A stretch of DNA of 64,000 nucleotides from Albidovulum aestuarii (lineage in GTDB: Bacteria > Pseudomonadota > Alphaproteobacteria > Rhodobacterales > Rhodobacteraceae): NCBI RefSeq assembly GCF_029961185.1, contig NZ_JASBQQ010000013.1, positions 16,915 through 80,914 on the forward strand, in the 5' to 3' direction. The number at the start of each line of letters is the position of its first letter. Position 1 is the first letter of the stretch. The notes beneath the pieces were generated by a model. The model did not search any database. It had not been told where the DNA came from and was given only the letters and a program-made list of their open reading frames with translations. Positions 1 through 8,144 of the stretch are shown in pieces. The position numbers and the translations under genes are program-made.

Positions 1-164
1 TTGCCGGGCGCGCTGTGCTGGAAAACCGCAGCCATCCGGCAAAATCAAAAAGTGGCGATGCTAAGGTGGTCATCTCGGGTTCTCCCCTGCGCTCGTTCTG
101 TCCTGACGTTACCTCGCTCTCTATTTCGCTGGTATCGGTGCTGTCGTTGTGTTGTTCTTCATTT

Positions 165-1052
165 ATGAAGAACGCTTTTCGCGACTGGTCTAATGTCCGC
201 TACTTTCTCGCGGTCTTCCGCGAGGGTTCGACATTGGCCGCATCGCGCAAGCTGGGCGCGGCGCAGCCGACGGTCGCGCGGCGCATCGATGCGCTGGAGC
301 GCGAATTGGGACTGGTCCTGTTCGAGCGCGAGACACGGGGGTTTCGCCCGACAGCACTGGCGCGGGCACTTTTGCCGCAGGCTGAGGCCATCGAGAAAGC
401 GGCAGAGGGTTTTGAGGAAAAAGCCGCGGATCTGACGCGGTCACGGCCGATCCGCATCACAGCGCCGGGAGCCAATTTCTCGCCCCGCATGCAGCGGATA
501 ATCTACGATTTCACCGTGGCCAATCCCGGTGTCGGATTTGAGTTCATCCAGACGACGAAAGTTCTGGACCTTGCCGCCGGCGAGGCCGACGTTGCACTCA
601 GGCTTACGACAAAGGCGCCCGAACCCGATCTTATCTGCCGCAAGATAAGCGTCGCACGATACGCGGTTTACGGATCGCGTGCCTACGCCGCAAAAAGGCG
701 TTTGCCGATGAGCGAGGCCGATTTGAAGGGCCATCGCTTCGTGGTCTATCGGCCCGATCCGACGCCGCGTCCAAACGAAGCGTGGCTGCTGCAATTCATC
801 ACACCGGACCAGATCGTTGGCGCGTTTGCAGAGTTCGCTCTTATGCGGGAAGCGGTCACCAATGGACAGGGACTGGGCCTTCTGAACGTCAAGCATTCAG
901 AACCGGACGACAACCTGATCCGCTGCTTCGATCCGGTCGAGGCGCTTACGCAGGATCACCTTCTGCTGGTGTCGCCGGAAGCGTACCGACGCCCGGAAGT
1001 GAAGAAGTTCATCAAGTTTTTTGCCCCGCGTTATGCGTCGATTTTCAAGTGA
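165..1052 (+). CDS. LysR-family transcriptional regulator
   Basis: The protein has 295 aa, the usual LTTR length. The N-terminal winged helix-turn-helix covers about residues 8-66 (motif TLAASRKLGAAQPTVARRI), followed by a linker helix and a periplasmic-binding-like effector domain from about residue 90. The reading frame stays open back to position 15, but the ATG at 165 begins exactly at the family's conserved N-terminus, so I chose it. The gene converges on puuD with a 12-bp gap, and no strong terminator is visible between them. Its target is not evident. The family call is safe; the ligand is unknown. Confidence 0.88.
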   Translation: MKNAFRDWSNVRYFLAVFREGSTLAASRKLGAAQPTVARRIDALERELGLVLFERETRGFRPTALARALLPQAEAIEKAAEGFEEKAADLTRSRPIRITAPGANFSPRMQRIIYDFTVANPGVGFEFIQTTKVLDLAAGEADVALRLTTKAPEPDLICRKISVARYAVYGSRAYAAKRRLPMSEADLKGHRFVVYRPDPTPRPNEAWLLQFITPDQIVGAFAEFALMREAVTNGQGLGLLNVKHSEPDDNLIRCFDPVEALTQDHLLLVSPEAYRRPEVKKFIKFFAPRYASIFK

Positions 1053-1064
1053 TTGCAGCCGCGG

Positions 1065-2300
1065 CTAGCCATCGCCCCGTGTGACGCCGCGATACCAGGC
1101 GACGATCTTGGCGCGTTCCGCAGGCTCGATGAACGAGGCATTCGCGGGCGGCATGGCGTGGCTGACCCCGGCCTGAAGGTAAATCTCGCGCGCCTGCGTT
1201 GCGATCTGTTCGCGGGTTTCGAGGATCACGCCCTTCGGCGCCCATGGAATACCCTCGAAGAAGGGTTCCGAAGCGTGGCACATAGAGCAGCGGCCAAGGA
1301 CGATGCTTTCGACCTCTTCGAAATCTCCCGCCGCCGCAAAGCGCTGGGCGGTGTGGCTGAGTTTCGCCTCGCCCTCGGCCTCGGCGCGGAAGAGGGGTGC
1401 GGTGGAGAGCCATGCGATGAGGAGGAAGAGCAGCACAGTCGCGATCCAGGTCCAGGTCGGGCTGCCTGCACGCGCATGCTGGGTGTTGAACCAGTGCCGG
1501 ATCGTGACCCCCATCAGGAAGACGAGACTGGCGATCAGCCAGTTGTTCTCGGTGGCAAAGGCCAGCGGATAGTGGTTCGACAGCATCATGAAGATGACGG
1601 GCAGGGTCAGGTAGTTGTTGTGGGTCGAGCGCAGCTTGGCGATCTTGCCGTATTTCGGGTCGGGCGTGCGGCCGGCGATCAGGTCCGCGACCACGACCTT
1701 CTGGTTCGGGATAATCACCATGAACACGTTCGCCGACATGATCGTCGCGGTGATCGCGCCGAGGTGCAGAAGTGCCGCGCGGCCCGAAAAGACCTGCGTG
1801 TAGAACCACGCCAGCGCCACGAGGATGATGTAGAGGAGCACCATTAACGTGGTGGGACTCTCGCCGAGTTTCGACTTGCAGAGCGTGTCATAGATCAGCC
1901 AGCCCACCGCCAGCGAAGCGAGTGAGATGAGGATCGCCTGCCAGACCGGGATGTCGAGCACGTTTGGATCGACCAGATAAAGGTCGGCCCCGAGGTAGTA
2001 GACGAGGCACAGCAGCGCGAAGCCCGAAAGCCAGGTCGCATAGCTTTCCCATTTGAACCAGATCAGGTCGCCCGGCATCTTCTCGGGCGCCACGAGGTAT
2101 TTCTGGATGTGGTAGAAGCCGCCGCCATGGACCTGCCATTCCTCGCCGTCCGCGCCGCTCTCCAGATTGCGGTCGCGGTGCAGACCAAGGTCGAGCGCGA
2201 TGAAATAAAACGACGAGCCGATCCATGCGATCGCGGTGATCACATGTAGCCAGCGCACGGCGAATTCCAGCCAGTCGGCCAGCACGATGAAGTCGTACAT
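1065..2300 (-). CDS. puuD: Urate hydroxylase PuuD (membrane urate oxidase with cytochrome c domain)
   Basis: This 411-aa protein begins with a multi-spanning membrane domain (about eight hydrophobic segments, residues 8-310, with conserved His and Trp such as HNN and RHWFNTQHA) and ends with a cytochrome c domain. That domain has a haem motif CSMCH at residues 338-342 and a likely Met ligand near residue 383 (SHAMPP). PuuD proteins oxidise urate to 5-hydroxyisourate at the inner membrane and pass electrons to the respiratory chain through the fused cytochrome. A LysR gene starts 123 bp away on the other strand and may control it. No other purine-catabolism gene is adjacent; a transthyretin-like gene lies 27 kb away but lacks the HIU-hydrolase signature. 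Confidence 0.9.
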   Translation of the reverse strand: MYDFIVLADWLEFAVRWLHVITAIAWIGSSFYFIALDLGLHRDRNLESGADGEEWQVHGGGFYHIQKYLVAPEKMPGDLIWFKWESYATWLSGFALLCLVYYLGADLYLVDPNVLDIPVWQAILISLASLAVGWLIYDTLCKSKLGESPTTLMVLLYIILVALAWFYTQVFSGRAALLHLGAITATIMSANVFMVIIPNQKVVVADLIAGRTPDPKYGKIAKLRSTHNNYLTLPVIFMMLSNHYPLAFATENNWLIASLVFLMGVTIRHWFNTQHARAGSPTWTWIATVLLFLLIAWLSTAPLFRAEAEGEAKLSHTAQRFAAAGDFEEVESIVLGRCSMCHASEPFFEGIPWAPKGVILETREQIATQAREIYLQAGVSHAMPPANASFIEPAERAKIVAWYRGVTRGDG

Positions 2301-2423
2301 CCCGCTCTCTCCCTCACGGTCCCAGTGCAGATGACGCTATACCGAAGCGCATTCCCCTGATAATCCTTAGAATAACTGAAAACTTTCAATCATTGCCGAA
2401 TAATGTCGGGTGAGGGGACGGCG

Positions 2424-3374
2424 ATGGCCTATGTGAACAATATCAAGATGTTCGTGCGGGTCTTCGAGCTTGGCTCCATGTCGGCAGCCGCGCGGGATCA
2501 GCGTACATCGCCGGCCGTCGCCTCGGCTCGGATCGCGGAACTGGAGAAACATCTCGGTGTCAGGCTGTTCAACCGCACGACGCGGCGCCTTCAGCCGACG
2601 GAGAACGGTCGGCTTTTCTATGAAGGCGCACGCAAGGTGCTGGAGGCGATCGACGATGCCGAAGCGGCGGTCATGGCCTCCACGCAGAACCTGCGGGGGA
2701 CTGTGTTCGTTGCTGCGCCCCTGGGTGTGGGGCGCCGGTTCATCGCGCCGCATGTGCCGGAGTTCAAGGACGCCTATCCCCAGATCGACGTGCGCCTGCG
2801 CCTGTCGGACCGCAAGATCGACGTGATCGGCGAGGGGCTCGACATGGCGTTCCATCTCGGACTGCTGGAGGATTCGACACTGAAGATGCGTCTGATCGCC
2901 GAATGCCCGCGTATCCTTTGCGCGGCGCCTGCCTATATCGCGGCGCGGGGCGATCCGGAGACGGGCGAGCGGTTGATTGGCGAGAAGCACGACTGCCTGA
3001 ACCTGCGCTTTCCCGGTGCGCCGGAATTCCAATGGGCCCTGCTGACACCGGACGGGCTGAAACGATTCGAGGTCGCGGGGCCATTCGAGACCGATGACGG
3101 CGATGTGCTGACCGGCTGGGCGCTCGACGGGCGCGGCATCGTGATGAAGCCGATATTTGAGGTCGCCGACTATCTGCGTGACGGTCGGCTGGTGCCGGTC
3201 GTGCGGGATACGCCGCCTGTGCCGGTGCAACTGACATGCCTGACGCAGCATCGCCGTTTGCGCGACCCAAAGATCCGCGCCTTCACCGATTTCATCATCG
3301 AGAAATGCCGTGCGGAACTGACCAAGGCGATGCAGGGGATCACGCTCACTGACCTTTCGGTCAAACCCACGTGA
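2424..3374 (+). CDS. LysR-family transcriptional regulator
   Basis: This is a 316-aa LTTR with its HTH at about residues 8-62 (SMSAAARDQRTSPAVASARI) and an effector domain of the CrgA/DsdC-like PBP2 type. A GAGGGG Shine-Dalgarno lies 7 nt before the ATG at 2424; an in-frame ATG at 2403 would add seven residues and has no better site. The gene is divergent from puuD across 123 bp, the standard arrangement for an LTTR and its target, so I infer, without direct evidence, that it regulates puuD. Confidence 0.88.
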   Translation: MAYVNNIKMFVRVFELGSMSAAARDQRTSPAVASARIAELEKHLGVRLFNRTTRRLQPTENGRLFYEGARKVLEAIDDAEAAVMASTQNLRGTVFVAAPLGVGRRFIAPHVPEFKDAYPQIDVRLRLSDRKIDVIGEGLDMAFHLGLLEDSTLKMRLIAECPRILCAAPAYIAARGDPETGERLIGEKHDCLNLRFPGAPEFQWALLTPDGLKRFEVAGPFETDDGDVLTGWALDGRGIVMKPIFEVADYLRDGRLVPVVRDTPPVPVQLTCLTQHRRLRDPKIRAFTDFIIEKCRAELTKAMQGITLTDLSVKPT

Positions 3375-3460
3375 AACCGCCCGAATCCCGGTTGCTCACG
3401 CGCCCGCTCCGTTGAACTGTACGCTCCGTCCCAAAAGCCGGGACGATCCCGGAGGGCATG

Positions 3461-4387
3461 ATGGACATTCTCAACGACATTCTCGATACGCTCGATCTGC
3501 GCGGTGCCCTCTATTTCCGTACCGATTTCACCGGACCCTGGGCGGTCAGGGTGCCGGAATTCGGGTCGGCCGCGCGTTTCCATCTGGTCATGCAGGGGCA
3601 GTTGCATGTGAAGACCGCTTGCGGGGCGGAACTGACGCTCGGTCCCGGTGATCTGGTCATGATCCCGAAGGGCTGGTCCCACGTGCTGGCCGATGCGCCG
3701 GGGCGGCGTGCGCCGGAGCTGGAGACGGTGTTGGAGGCCGTGGGCTATGACGGGCAGGGGGTTTTGCGCGTCGGTGACGGTGATCCCACAGCCTCGACCC
3801 AGATGCTCTGCGGCCATTTTACTTTCCGCGAACGGGCCGATCACCCGATCCTGCGGGCGCTGCCCGACCACATCCTGATCACTGCCGCGATGAGGCTTCG
3901 TGAGCCCCTGCTGGACGAAATGCTGCGGCTTGCAGCGCGCCGCGCCTTTGCCGACCGGCTGGGATCGGAGGCGGCGATCACGCGGCTCTCCGAGATCGTC
4001 TTCATCGAGGTGCTTCGCGCGGGGATCGGCCAGTCGCCCGAACTCATGGGCCTTATGGAGGCGTTCCGCGACCGGCAGATCGGCAAGGCGCTGGAACTGA
4101 TCCACCGCGACCCCGACAAGGGCTGGACTGTGGAGAGCCTCGCCTCCGAGGTGGCGATGTCGCGCTCGCGCTTTGCCGAAAGGTTCAGCCAGCTCGTCGG
4201 GGTGGGGCCGATGACCTATCTTTCGGACTGGCGGCTGCAAAAGGCGCTGGCGCTGCTGGAACGCTCGCAGTCCACGGTGCAGGAAATTGCGGGCAAGGCG
4301 GGCTATTCGTCGCCCGCAGCCTTCACACGAGCCTTCGCCGGAAAGTTCGGGCTGGCACCCACGGAGTATCGCCGCCGGGCAGCCTGA
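3461..4387 (+). CDS. AraC-family transcriptional regulator with N-terminal cupin
   Basis: The protein has 308 aa. An N-terminal AraC-type cupin (about residues 10-180) carries the cupin motif GDLVMIPKGWSH. The C-terminal double HTH (about residues 205-305) shows the usual AraC signature SRSRFAERFSQLVGVGPMTY and, in the second helix pair, AGYSSPAAFTRAFAGKFGLAP. GGAGG at 3451-3455 fits a start at 3461 (ATGGAC) better than the ATG directly before it at 3458. It follows the LysR gene in the same direction after an 86-bp gap and converges on the TetR gene. The family suggests a small-molecule-responsive activator; the target is unknown. Confidence 0.88.
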   Translation: MDILNDILDTLDLRGALYFRTDFTGPWAVRVPEFGSAARFHLVMQGQLHVKTACGAELTLGPGDLVMIPKGWSHVLADAPGRRAPELETVLEAVGYDGQGVLRVGDGDPTASTQMLCGHFTFRERADHPILRALPDHILITAAMRLREPLLDEMLRLAARRAFADRLGSEAAITRLSEIVFIEVLRAGIGQSPELMGLMEAFRDRQIGKALELIHRDPDKGWTVESLASEVAMSRSRFAERFSQLVGVGPMTYLSDWRLQKALALLERSQSTVQEIAGKAGYSSPAAFTRAFAGKFGLAPTEYRRRAA

Positions 4388-4392
4388 CCTGC

Positions 4393-4956
4393 TTACGTCA
4401 GCAGCAGCGCCGCGATTTCCTTCGCCCGCTCGGCGGCCTTCAGATCGCGCGAGACATGAGCCGTGGCCATTGCACCCTCGAACAAGATCTGCAGTTTCTG
4501 TCCGACATCCTTGGGATTGGACACCTTCGCCGCACGGGCAAGATCTTCGTAGAACGCGGCGACCAGCCGTTTGTGCGTTGCTGCGTGCTGGAAGACCGGG
4601 TTCATCACGCCGCCGGTTTCGGGATATTCGGCGGCGGCGGCAACGAATGGGCAGCCGAAGAAAGTGTCGGCCCTGATCCATTCGCCCAAGAGGTCGAAGG
4701 TCGCGAGGATCTTATCGCTTGGCGTGCCATTGGTGGCCTCTGCGCGGGTGCGGAGCGCATCGCGTTCCTCTTCATCGACAGCATCGAGCACAGCGACGAT
4801 CAGGTCTTCTTTCGATTTGAAGTGGCGGTAAAGCGTTGTCTTCGCGACGCCCGTCTCGGCGACGATCTGGTCGATCCCGGTGGCGTGGCAGCCGTTGCGG
4901 TTGAACAACTCTTCCGCGACGGAAAGGATATGGGCCCGTATGTTGCTGCGCTTCAC
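4393..4956 (-). CDS. TetR/AcrR-family transcriptional repressor
   Basis: The protein has 187 aa. The N-terminal TetR HTH covers residues 6-55 (GIDQIVAETGVAKTTLYRHF), followed by a helical ligand domain with a Cys/Phe-rich stretch (DTFFGCPFVAAAAEYPE) like that of YxaF/LmrA-type regulators. I start it at GTG 4956 because AGAGGAAGAG lies directly upstream; the frame stays open to 5016 but has no ribosome-binding site there. Its upstream region carries an imperfect ACAGA/TCTGT inverted repeat and, in the promoter of the divergent small gene, a perfect 16-bp palindrome. I infer autoregulation and control of the divergent transcript. Confidence 0.9.
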   Translation of the reverse strand: MKRSNIRAHILSVAEELFNRNGCHATGIDQIVAETGVAKTTLYRHFKSKEDLIVAVLDAVDEEERDALRTRAEATNGTPSDKILATFDLLGEWIRADTFFGCPFVAAAAEYPETGGVMNPVFQHAATHKRLVAAFYEDLARAAKVSNPKDVGQKLQILFEGAMATAHVSRDLKAAERAKEIAALLLT

Positions 4957-4974
4957 GTCTCTTCCTCTATCGCT

Positions 4975-5015
4975 ACAGATTCGTTTCTGTCGGTTTCGTC
5001 GTCTGTTTGTAAACA
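4975..5015. promoter_or_regulatory. Candidate TetR-type operator half-sites in the repressor leader
   Basis: Two inverted repeats lie just upstream of the GTG of the TetR gene. One is ACAGATTCGTTTCTGT at 4975-4990, with arms ACAGA/TCTGT like those of the perfect palindrome at 5089. The other is TGTTTGTAAACA at 5004-5015, with arms TGTTT/AAACA. Their position in the leader or promoter of the repressor gene suits autoregulation. This is inference from symmetry only. Confidence 0.45.
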
Positions 5016-5080
5016 ACTACTTTTGGGAATAGAAAAAAGTCCAATAGTTTTCAGTAAAATACACGCGTTTGCGAGAAATG

Positions 5081-5132
5081 TTGACTTCGATACAGATCTG
5101 TATCATTAGATAAAACGATACCGACCTGTGTC
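5081..5132 (+). promoter_or_regulatory. Promoter with palindromic operator in the spacer
   Basis: TTGACT (5081-5086) and ATTAGA (5105-5110) form a plausible -35/-10 pair with an 18-bp spacer facing the gene at 5184. The spacer holds the perfect 16-bp palindrome GATACAGATCTGTATC (5089-5104). A degenerate copy, GATACCGACCTGTGTC, follows at 5117-5132 with three mismatches, 28 bp on. An operator between -35 and -10 is the classic layout for TetR-family repression, and a TetR gene is divergently encoded next door. Confidence 0.6.
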
Positions 5133-5183
5133 TTCAATTCAGTAGGTCGGAACCTTATCAACCCTCTCGCCGGAGAGTGCATG

Positions 5184-5384
5184 ATGCGCTTCAGATCGTT
5201 TTTTCGGAAAAGCCTCGTCGACGTGGTTGTCGTCATTGCCCTGTTCGCGATCGTCGAAACCGTGGCCTCTGTGATTCTGTTCTCGCGGCCGGCTTCGGCC
5301 GGTTCCACTCATGCTCTGTCGTCGATCTTTGCGGATCGTCCCGGAGTGTTTGCATCGGGTCCCGCAATACCCCCGTCCCCTTGA
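5184..5384 (+). CDS. Small single-pass membrane protein, function unknown
   Basis: This 66-aa ORF has a basic N-terminus (RFRSFFRKS), one strongly hydrophobic segment at about residues 12-34 (VDVVVVIALFAIVETVASVILF) and a Pro-rich tail. GGAGAG at 5172-5177 sits at good distance from the ATG at 5184; an ATG at 5181 is also possible. It is the first ORF behind the palindrome-containing promoter, and the DUF4142 and cupredoxin genes follow in the same direction. I do not recognise the family. Support comes from the ribosome-binding site, the membrane segment and the position, so it is a moderate call. Confidence 0.5.
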   Translation: MRFRSFFRKSLVDVVVVIALFAIVETVASVILFSRPASAGSTHALSSIFADRPGVFASGPAIPPSP

Positions 5385-5404
5385 TCGAGGGTCCCGAAGC
5401 GCTC

Positions 5405-5453
5405 AGGGTTTCTCTGTCGCGGGTTGCAGCAAGTTCCGCGACAGAGAAACCCT
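5405..5453 (+). promoter_or_regulatory. Perfect 18-bp stem-loop before the DUF4142 gene
   Basis: AGGGTTTCTCTGTCGCGG (5405-5422) and its exact complement (5436-5453) are separated by a 13-nt loop. The structure ends 17 bp before the ATG at 5471 and just before the AGGAG ribosome-binding site. No T-run follows, so it is not a canonical intrinsic terminator. It could be an attenuator, a processing or stabilising hairpin in a polycistronic RNA, or a protein-binding inverted repeat. Confidence 0.6.
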
Positions 5454-5470
5454 AACTTCAGGAGATCACG

Positions 5471-5992
5471 ATGATCCGTCAAACCATGTTCGCCGTCGCG
5501 CTTGCGGCGGTTACCCCGGCTATTGCCCAAGACCAGATGAACGACCTTCAGATCGCCCACACCGCCTATACGGCAGGGCAGCTTGATATCCGCTATGCGC
5601 ACCTCGCTCTGGCCATTTCCGAAAACGACGCCGTGCGCGCCTTTGCCGAGACGATGATCCGCGACCACACGGCGGTGAACGAGTCGGCTGTTGCGCTGAT
5701 CACCGAACTGAACGTCACGCCCGAGGACAACGACCTGAGCCGCGCGCTGGTCGAGGGCGCTGCCGCCAAGCGGGCGGAATTCATGGCTTTGTCCGGCAAT
5801 GACTTCGACTGTGCCTATGCCGCGAATGAGCTTGGCTACCATCAGGTCGTCAATCAGACGGTTGAGGGAAAGTTCATCCCATGGGCGACGGTTGAGCCGC
5901 TGAAGGCGCTTCTGTCGGATGCGCTGGTGACCTTCAAGGTGCATGAAGGCCATGCCGAAGAGATGGTCGCGGGGCTGCAATGCGCGTCCTGA
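5471..5992 (+). CDS. DUF4142-family secreted protein
   Basis: The protein has 173 aa with a signal peptide (residues 1-19, cleavage after AIA). It is an all-helical ferritin-like domain typical of DUF4142, with conserved stretches such as FAETMIRDHTAVNESA and a C-terminal HEGHAEEM. Members are periplasmic and of unknown biochemical function; several sit near stress or copper genes. AGGAG lies 7 nt upstream of the ATG. The gene overlaps the next one, a cupredoxin, by 13 nt, so the two are probably translated together and may cooperate in the periplasm. Confidence 0.85.
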   Translation: MIRQTMFAVALAAVTPAIAQDQMNDLQIAHTAYTAGQLDIRYAHLALAISENDAVRAFAETMIRDHTAVNESAVALITELNVTPEDNDLSRALVEGAAAKRAEFMALSGNDFDCAYAANELGYHQVVNQTVEGKFIPWATVEPLKALLSDALVTFKVHEGHAEEMVAGLQCAS

Positions 5993-6339
5993 GCGACGCA
6001 ACCCGGCGCCGGTTCGGCCTCCTGATGGGGGCCGGGCTGGTGGCGCCTCTGGTGGTGCGGAAGGCCGCAGCACATGACGGGCCGCATATGATCGAAGCTG
6101 GGATCGAGGGCTTCGCCTTCGTTCCCGACCGGCTGGAGATCCGCGCGGGCGATACCGTGCGTTGGACCAACCACGACATCGCGCCCCATACAGCGACGGA
6201 CAAGGCAGGCGGCTGGGATACCGGCCGGATCGCAAAGGGTGAGAGCGCCGAAGTCACTTTCGAAGCACCGGGTGCCTACACGGTCTTCTGTCGTTATCAT
6301 CCGAACATGGTCGCCGAAATCGTGGTTGAAGCCACGTGA
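5980..6339 (+). CDS. Cupredoxin-domain (plastocyanin/amicyanin-like) periplasmic protein
   Basis: This 119-aa blue-copper-fold protein begins with a Tat-like signal (RRRFGLLMGAGLVAP). The copper ligands can be read: His in APHTAT, and Cys, His and Met in the C-terminal loop FCRYHPNM. This arrangement matches small amicyanin/pseudoazurin-like electron carriers. The start overlaps the DUF4142 gene by 13 nt. It probably acts in periplasmic electron transfer or copper handling; its redox partner is not evident. The neighbouring FAD-protein gene converges, ending 1 bp beyond. Confidence 0.87.
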   Translation: MRVLSDATRRRFGLLMGAGLVAPLVVRKAAAHDGPHMIEAGIEGFAFVPDRLEIRAGDTVRWTNHDIAPHTATDKAGGWDTGRIAKGESAEVTFEAPGAYTVFCRYHPNMVAEIVVEAT

Positions 6340-6340
6340 C

Positions 6341-7531
6341 CTACGGAAAATCCCGCCCGGCAATGGGCGGGATCAGATCGCCCCGGACCAGCCGTGACAG
6401 GAGAGCGGGCATCGGCGGTATGTGCGACAGCGGCACCAGAAGATGATCGCGGATCAGAGGTGGGACGCTGCTGTCGGACTGATATTGCGGAGTCAATCCC
6501 CGGCTCATCGCCTGATAGAGGCGCACATGCCAGCGGCGCATGGCGCCGTATGCGGCCAGGGGGTTGTCGGCGTCCGAAGCGAGAGCCTCAGACAAGGCCA
6601 GTGCATCCAGAAGGGCCATGTTCGCGCCCTGCCCGAGCTGGGGCGAGGCACGGTGGGCGGCGTCCCCGATATGAACGATACCCTCACCCCACGACTGCCG
6701 GAGCGTTCCATGGGAATACCGGGCAGGCACCATGTCGTCGTGGTTCCGGATCGTTTCGAGGAACGGCGCGAAATCGGGCCAGAACGCTGTGACTTCCGCC
6801 TTCCAGTCCGCAAGCGGACGCTCGCGCCATGTCTGAAGATCGCGCCGCGGCAGCGACCAGAATATTGCGGCGAGTGGCCGGTCCTGTCCGGGCAGGTGGC
6901 CGAGCGGCATGATTCCGGCCATCTTTTCGGCGCGCAGATAGCGTTGACTGAGCCGGTCTGCCGGCAGGTTGGTCTTTGGCCACGGCACCGTACCCCAGAT
7001 CGCACCATAGGGCAGCGGTTTTGCCGTGAGGGGCGAGAGTGCGGATCCCGCACCCGCCGCGTCGACCACCAGCGCGAAGGGGCCGAAGCGGCGACGATCC
7101 GTCGTCACCAGTTCGCGCCCGGACGTGCCCCCCGGTGCTTCGGCGATTGCAGCCGATGTCACGATCGGAACACCTTGTGCCCGCGTCGCCTCATGGAGCG
7201 CGTGAAAGAGGCTCGCCCGGTGAATGGCGAGCCCGAACAGATCGCCACCTTCCTGCCCATAGCGCACGTCGAGGATCGCCTTGCCGCTTCGCGCTTCGTG
7301 GCCAAGCATGCGCCAGATTGGCGCGCCATGCGTCCGGGCGGCGCTGCCCACGCCGATCCGGTCGAGAACGGCAAGGCCGACGGGCTGGATCACCAACCCC
7401 GACCCAACCGGGCGCGGCGCCTCGAACCGGTCGAAAATCGTGACCTTTGGGCCGCGGGAGGCGAGCAGGGCTGCCGCGGCCAGCCCGCCGATCCCCGCGC
7501 CGACGATGGCGATGGGGCCGCAGACGGTCAC
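6341..7531 (-). CDS. FAD-dependent monooxygenase (UbiH/PHBH-like)
   Basis: The protein has 396 aa. The N-terminal dinucleotide-binding motif is AIVGAGIGGLAAAALL. The second FAD motif IGDAAHRASPQLGQGANMALLDA lies near residue 285-305, as in aromatic-ring hydroxylases. I start at GTG 7531 because its GTGA overlaps the stop of the upstream globin gene; the frame is open to 7621 but that lies inside the globin gene. The substrate is unknown. Coupling to a truncated haemoglobin suggests shared expression and perhaps oxygen or NO chemistry, which is inference. Confidence 0.85.
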   Translation of the reverse strand: MTVCGPIAIVGAGIGGLAAAALLASRGPKVTIFDRFEAPRPVGSGLVIQPVGLAVLDRIGVGSAARTHGAPIWRMLGHEARSGKAILDVRYGQEGGDLFGLAIHRASLFHALHEATRAQGVPIVTSAAIAEAPGGTSGRELVTTDRRRFGPFALVVDAAGAGSALSPLTAKPLPYGAIWGTVPWPKTNLPADRLSQRYLRAEKMAGIMPLGHLPGQDRPLAAIFWSLPRRDLQTWRERPLADWKAEVTAFWPDFAPFLETIRNHDDMVPARYSHGTLRQSWGEGIVHIGDAAHRASPQLGQGANMALLDALALSEALASDADNPLAAYGAMRRWHVRLYQAMSRGLTPQYQSDSSVPPLIRDHLLVPLSHIPPMPALLSRLVRGDLIPPIAGRDFP

Positions 7532-7935
7532 CGCAGCTTCGGGATGCCGCCCGGCAAGGTTTCGCGTTCGACGACGCCGTAACGCAGGCCGCGGCCGATC
7601 CGGTGGGCGAGGGCGGACCATGCCGCGGCGGTTTCGGGCCGGAGTTCGCGCTTCAGCACGGAATCGAAGAGCCCGAGCCAGGGGTCGAACATGCCGGGAC
7701 GGACATTGCCGGCCCGCTGATGAACCTCAAGCGGATTGCCGTCATAGCTCCGCTCGTACAGGATCGCATTGCGCCAGAAGCCCGCGATCTTTGCCTCATG
7801 AGAGGTCCAGTCGGTGACATGAGCGGCGAAGACCGGGCCGAGCCCGGGGTGTTCGCGGATCGCCGCATAGAAGGTCGCGACGACGCGGTCGATTTCCTCC
7901 GGTGTCACCTCAAAACGCGGGGGCAATGTGGTCAT
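7528..7935 (-). CDS. Group III truncated haemoglobin
   Basis: The protein has 135 aa. It carries the trHb-III pattern: FY at positions 22-23 in helix B, proximal His at residue 72 (LEVHQRAG), the W-R pair in GFWRNAIL, and the LFDSVLKREL segment. AAAGGAG lies 6 nt before the ATG at 7935; the frame stays open upstream but without a site. The stop overlaps the start of the FAD-monooxygenase gene (GTGA). Group III globins are linked to microaerobic and NO conditions in other bacteria. Cytosolic. Confidence 0.87.
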   Translation of the reverse strand: MTTLPPRFEVTPEEIDRVVATFYAAIREHPGLGPVFAAHVTDWTSHEAKIAGFWRNAILYERSYDGNPLEVHQRAGNVRPGMFDPWLGLFDSVLKRELRPETAAAWSALAHRIGRGLRYGVVERETLPGGIPKLR

Positions 7936-8144
7936 CGCGGCTCCTTTCGCCCGATCCTTGCGGCACAGGCCGGGGCGATGCAAGCGACGGGATGCCGCGC
8001 CAACCGGAATGTGGCCCAAGGGCCTTGCGTTTGGAGATGTGGCGATGACCGGCTACCATGGCCGAAGGAGGACTTCCCGGGGTTACCTTCAGTATTTGGC
8101 GCGGCACCGGGAAATGCTGACGCCAAAGCAGAAGGGGAACGGCT

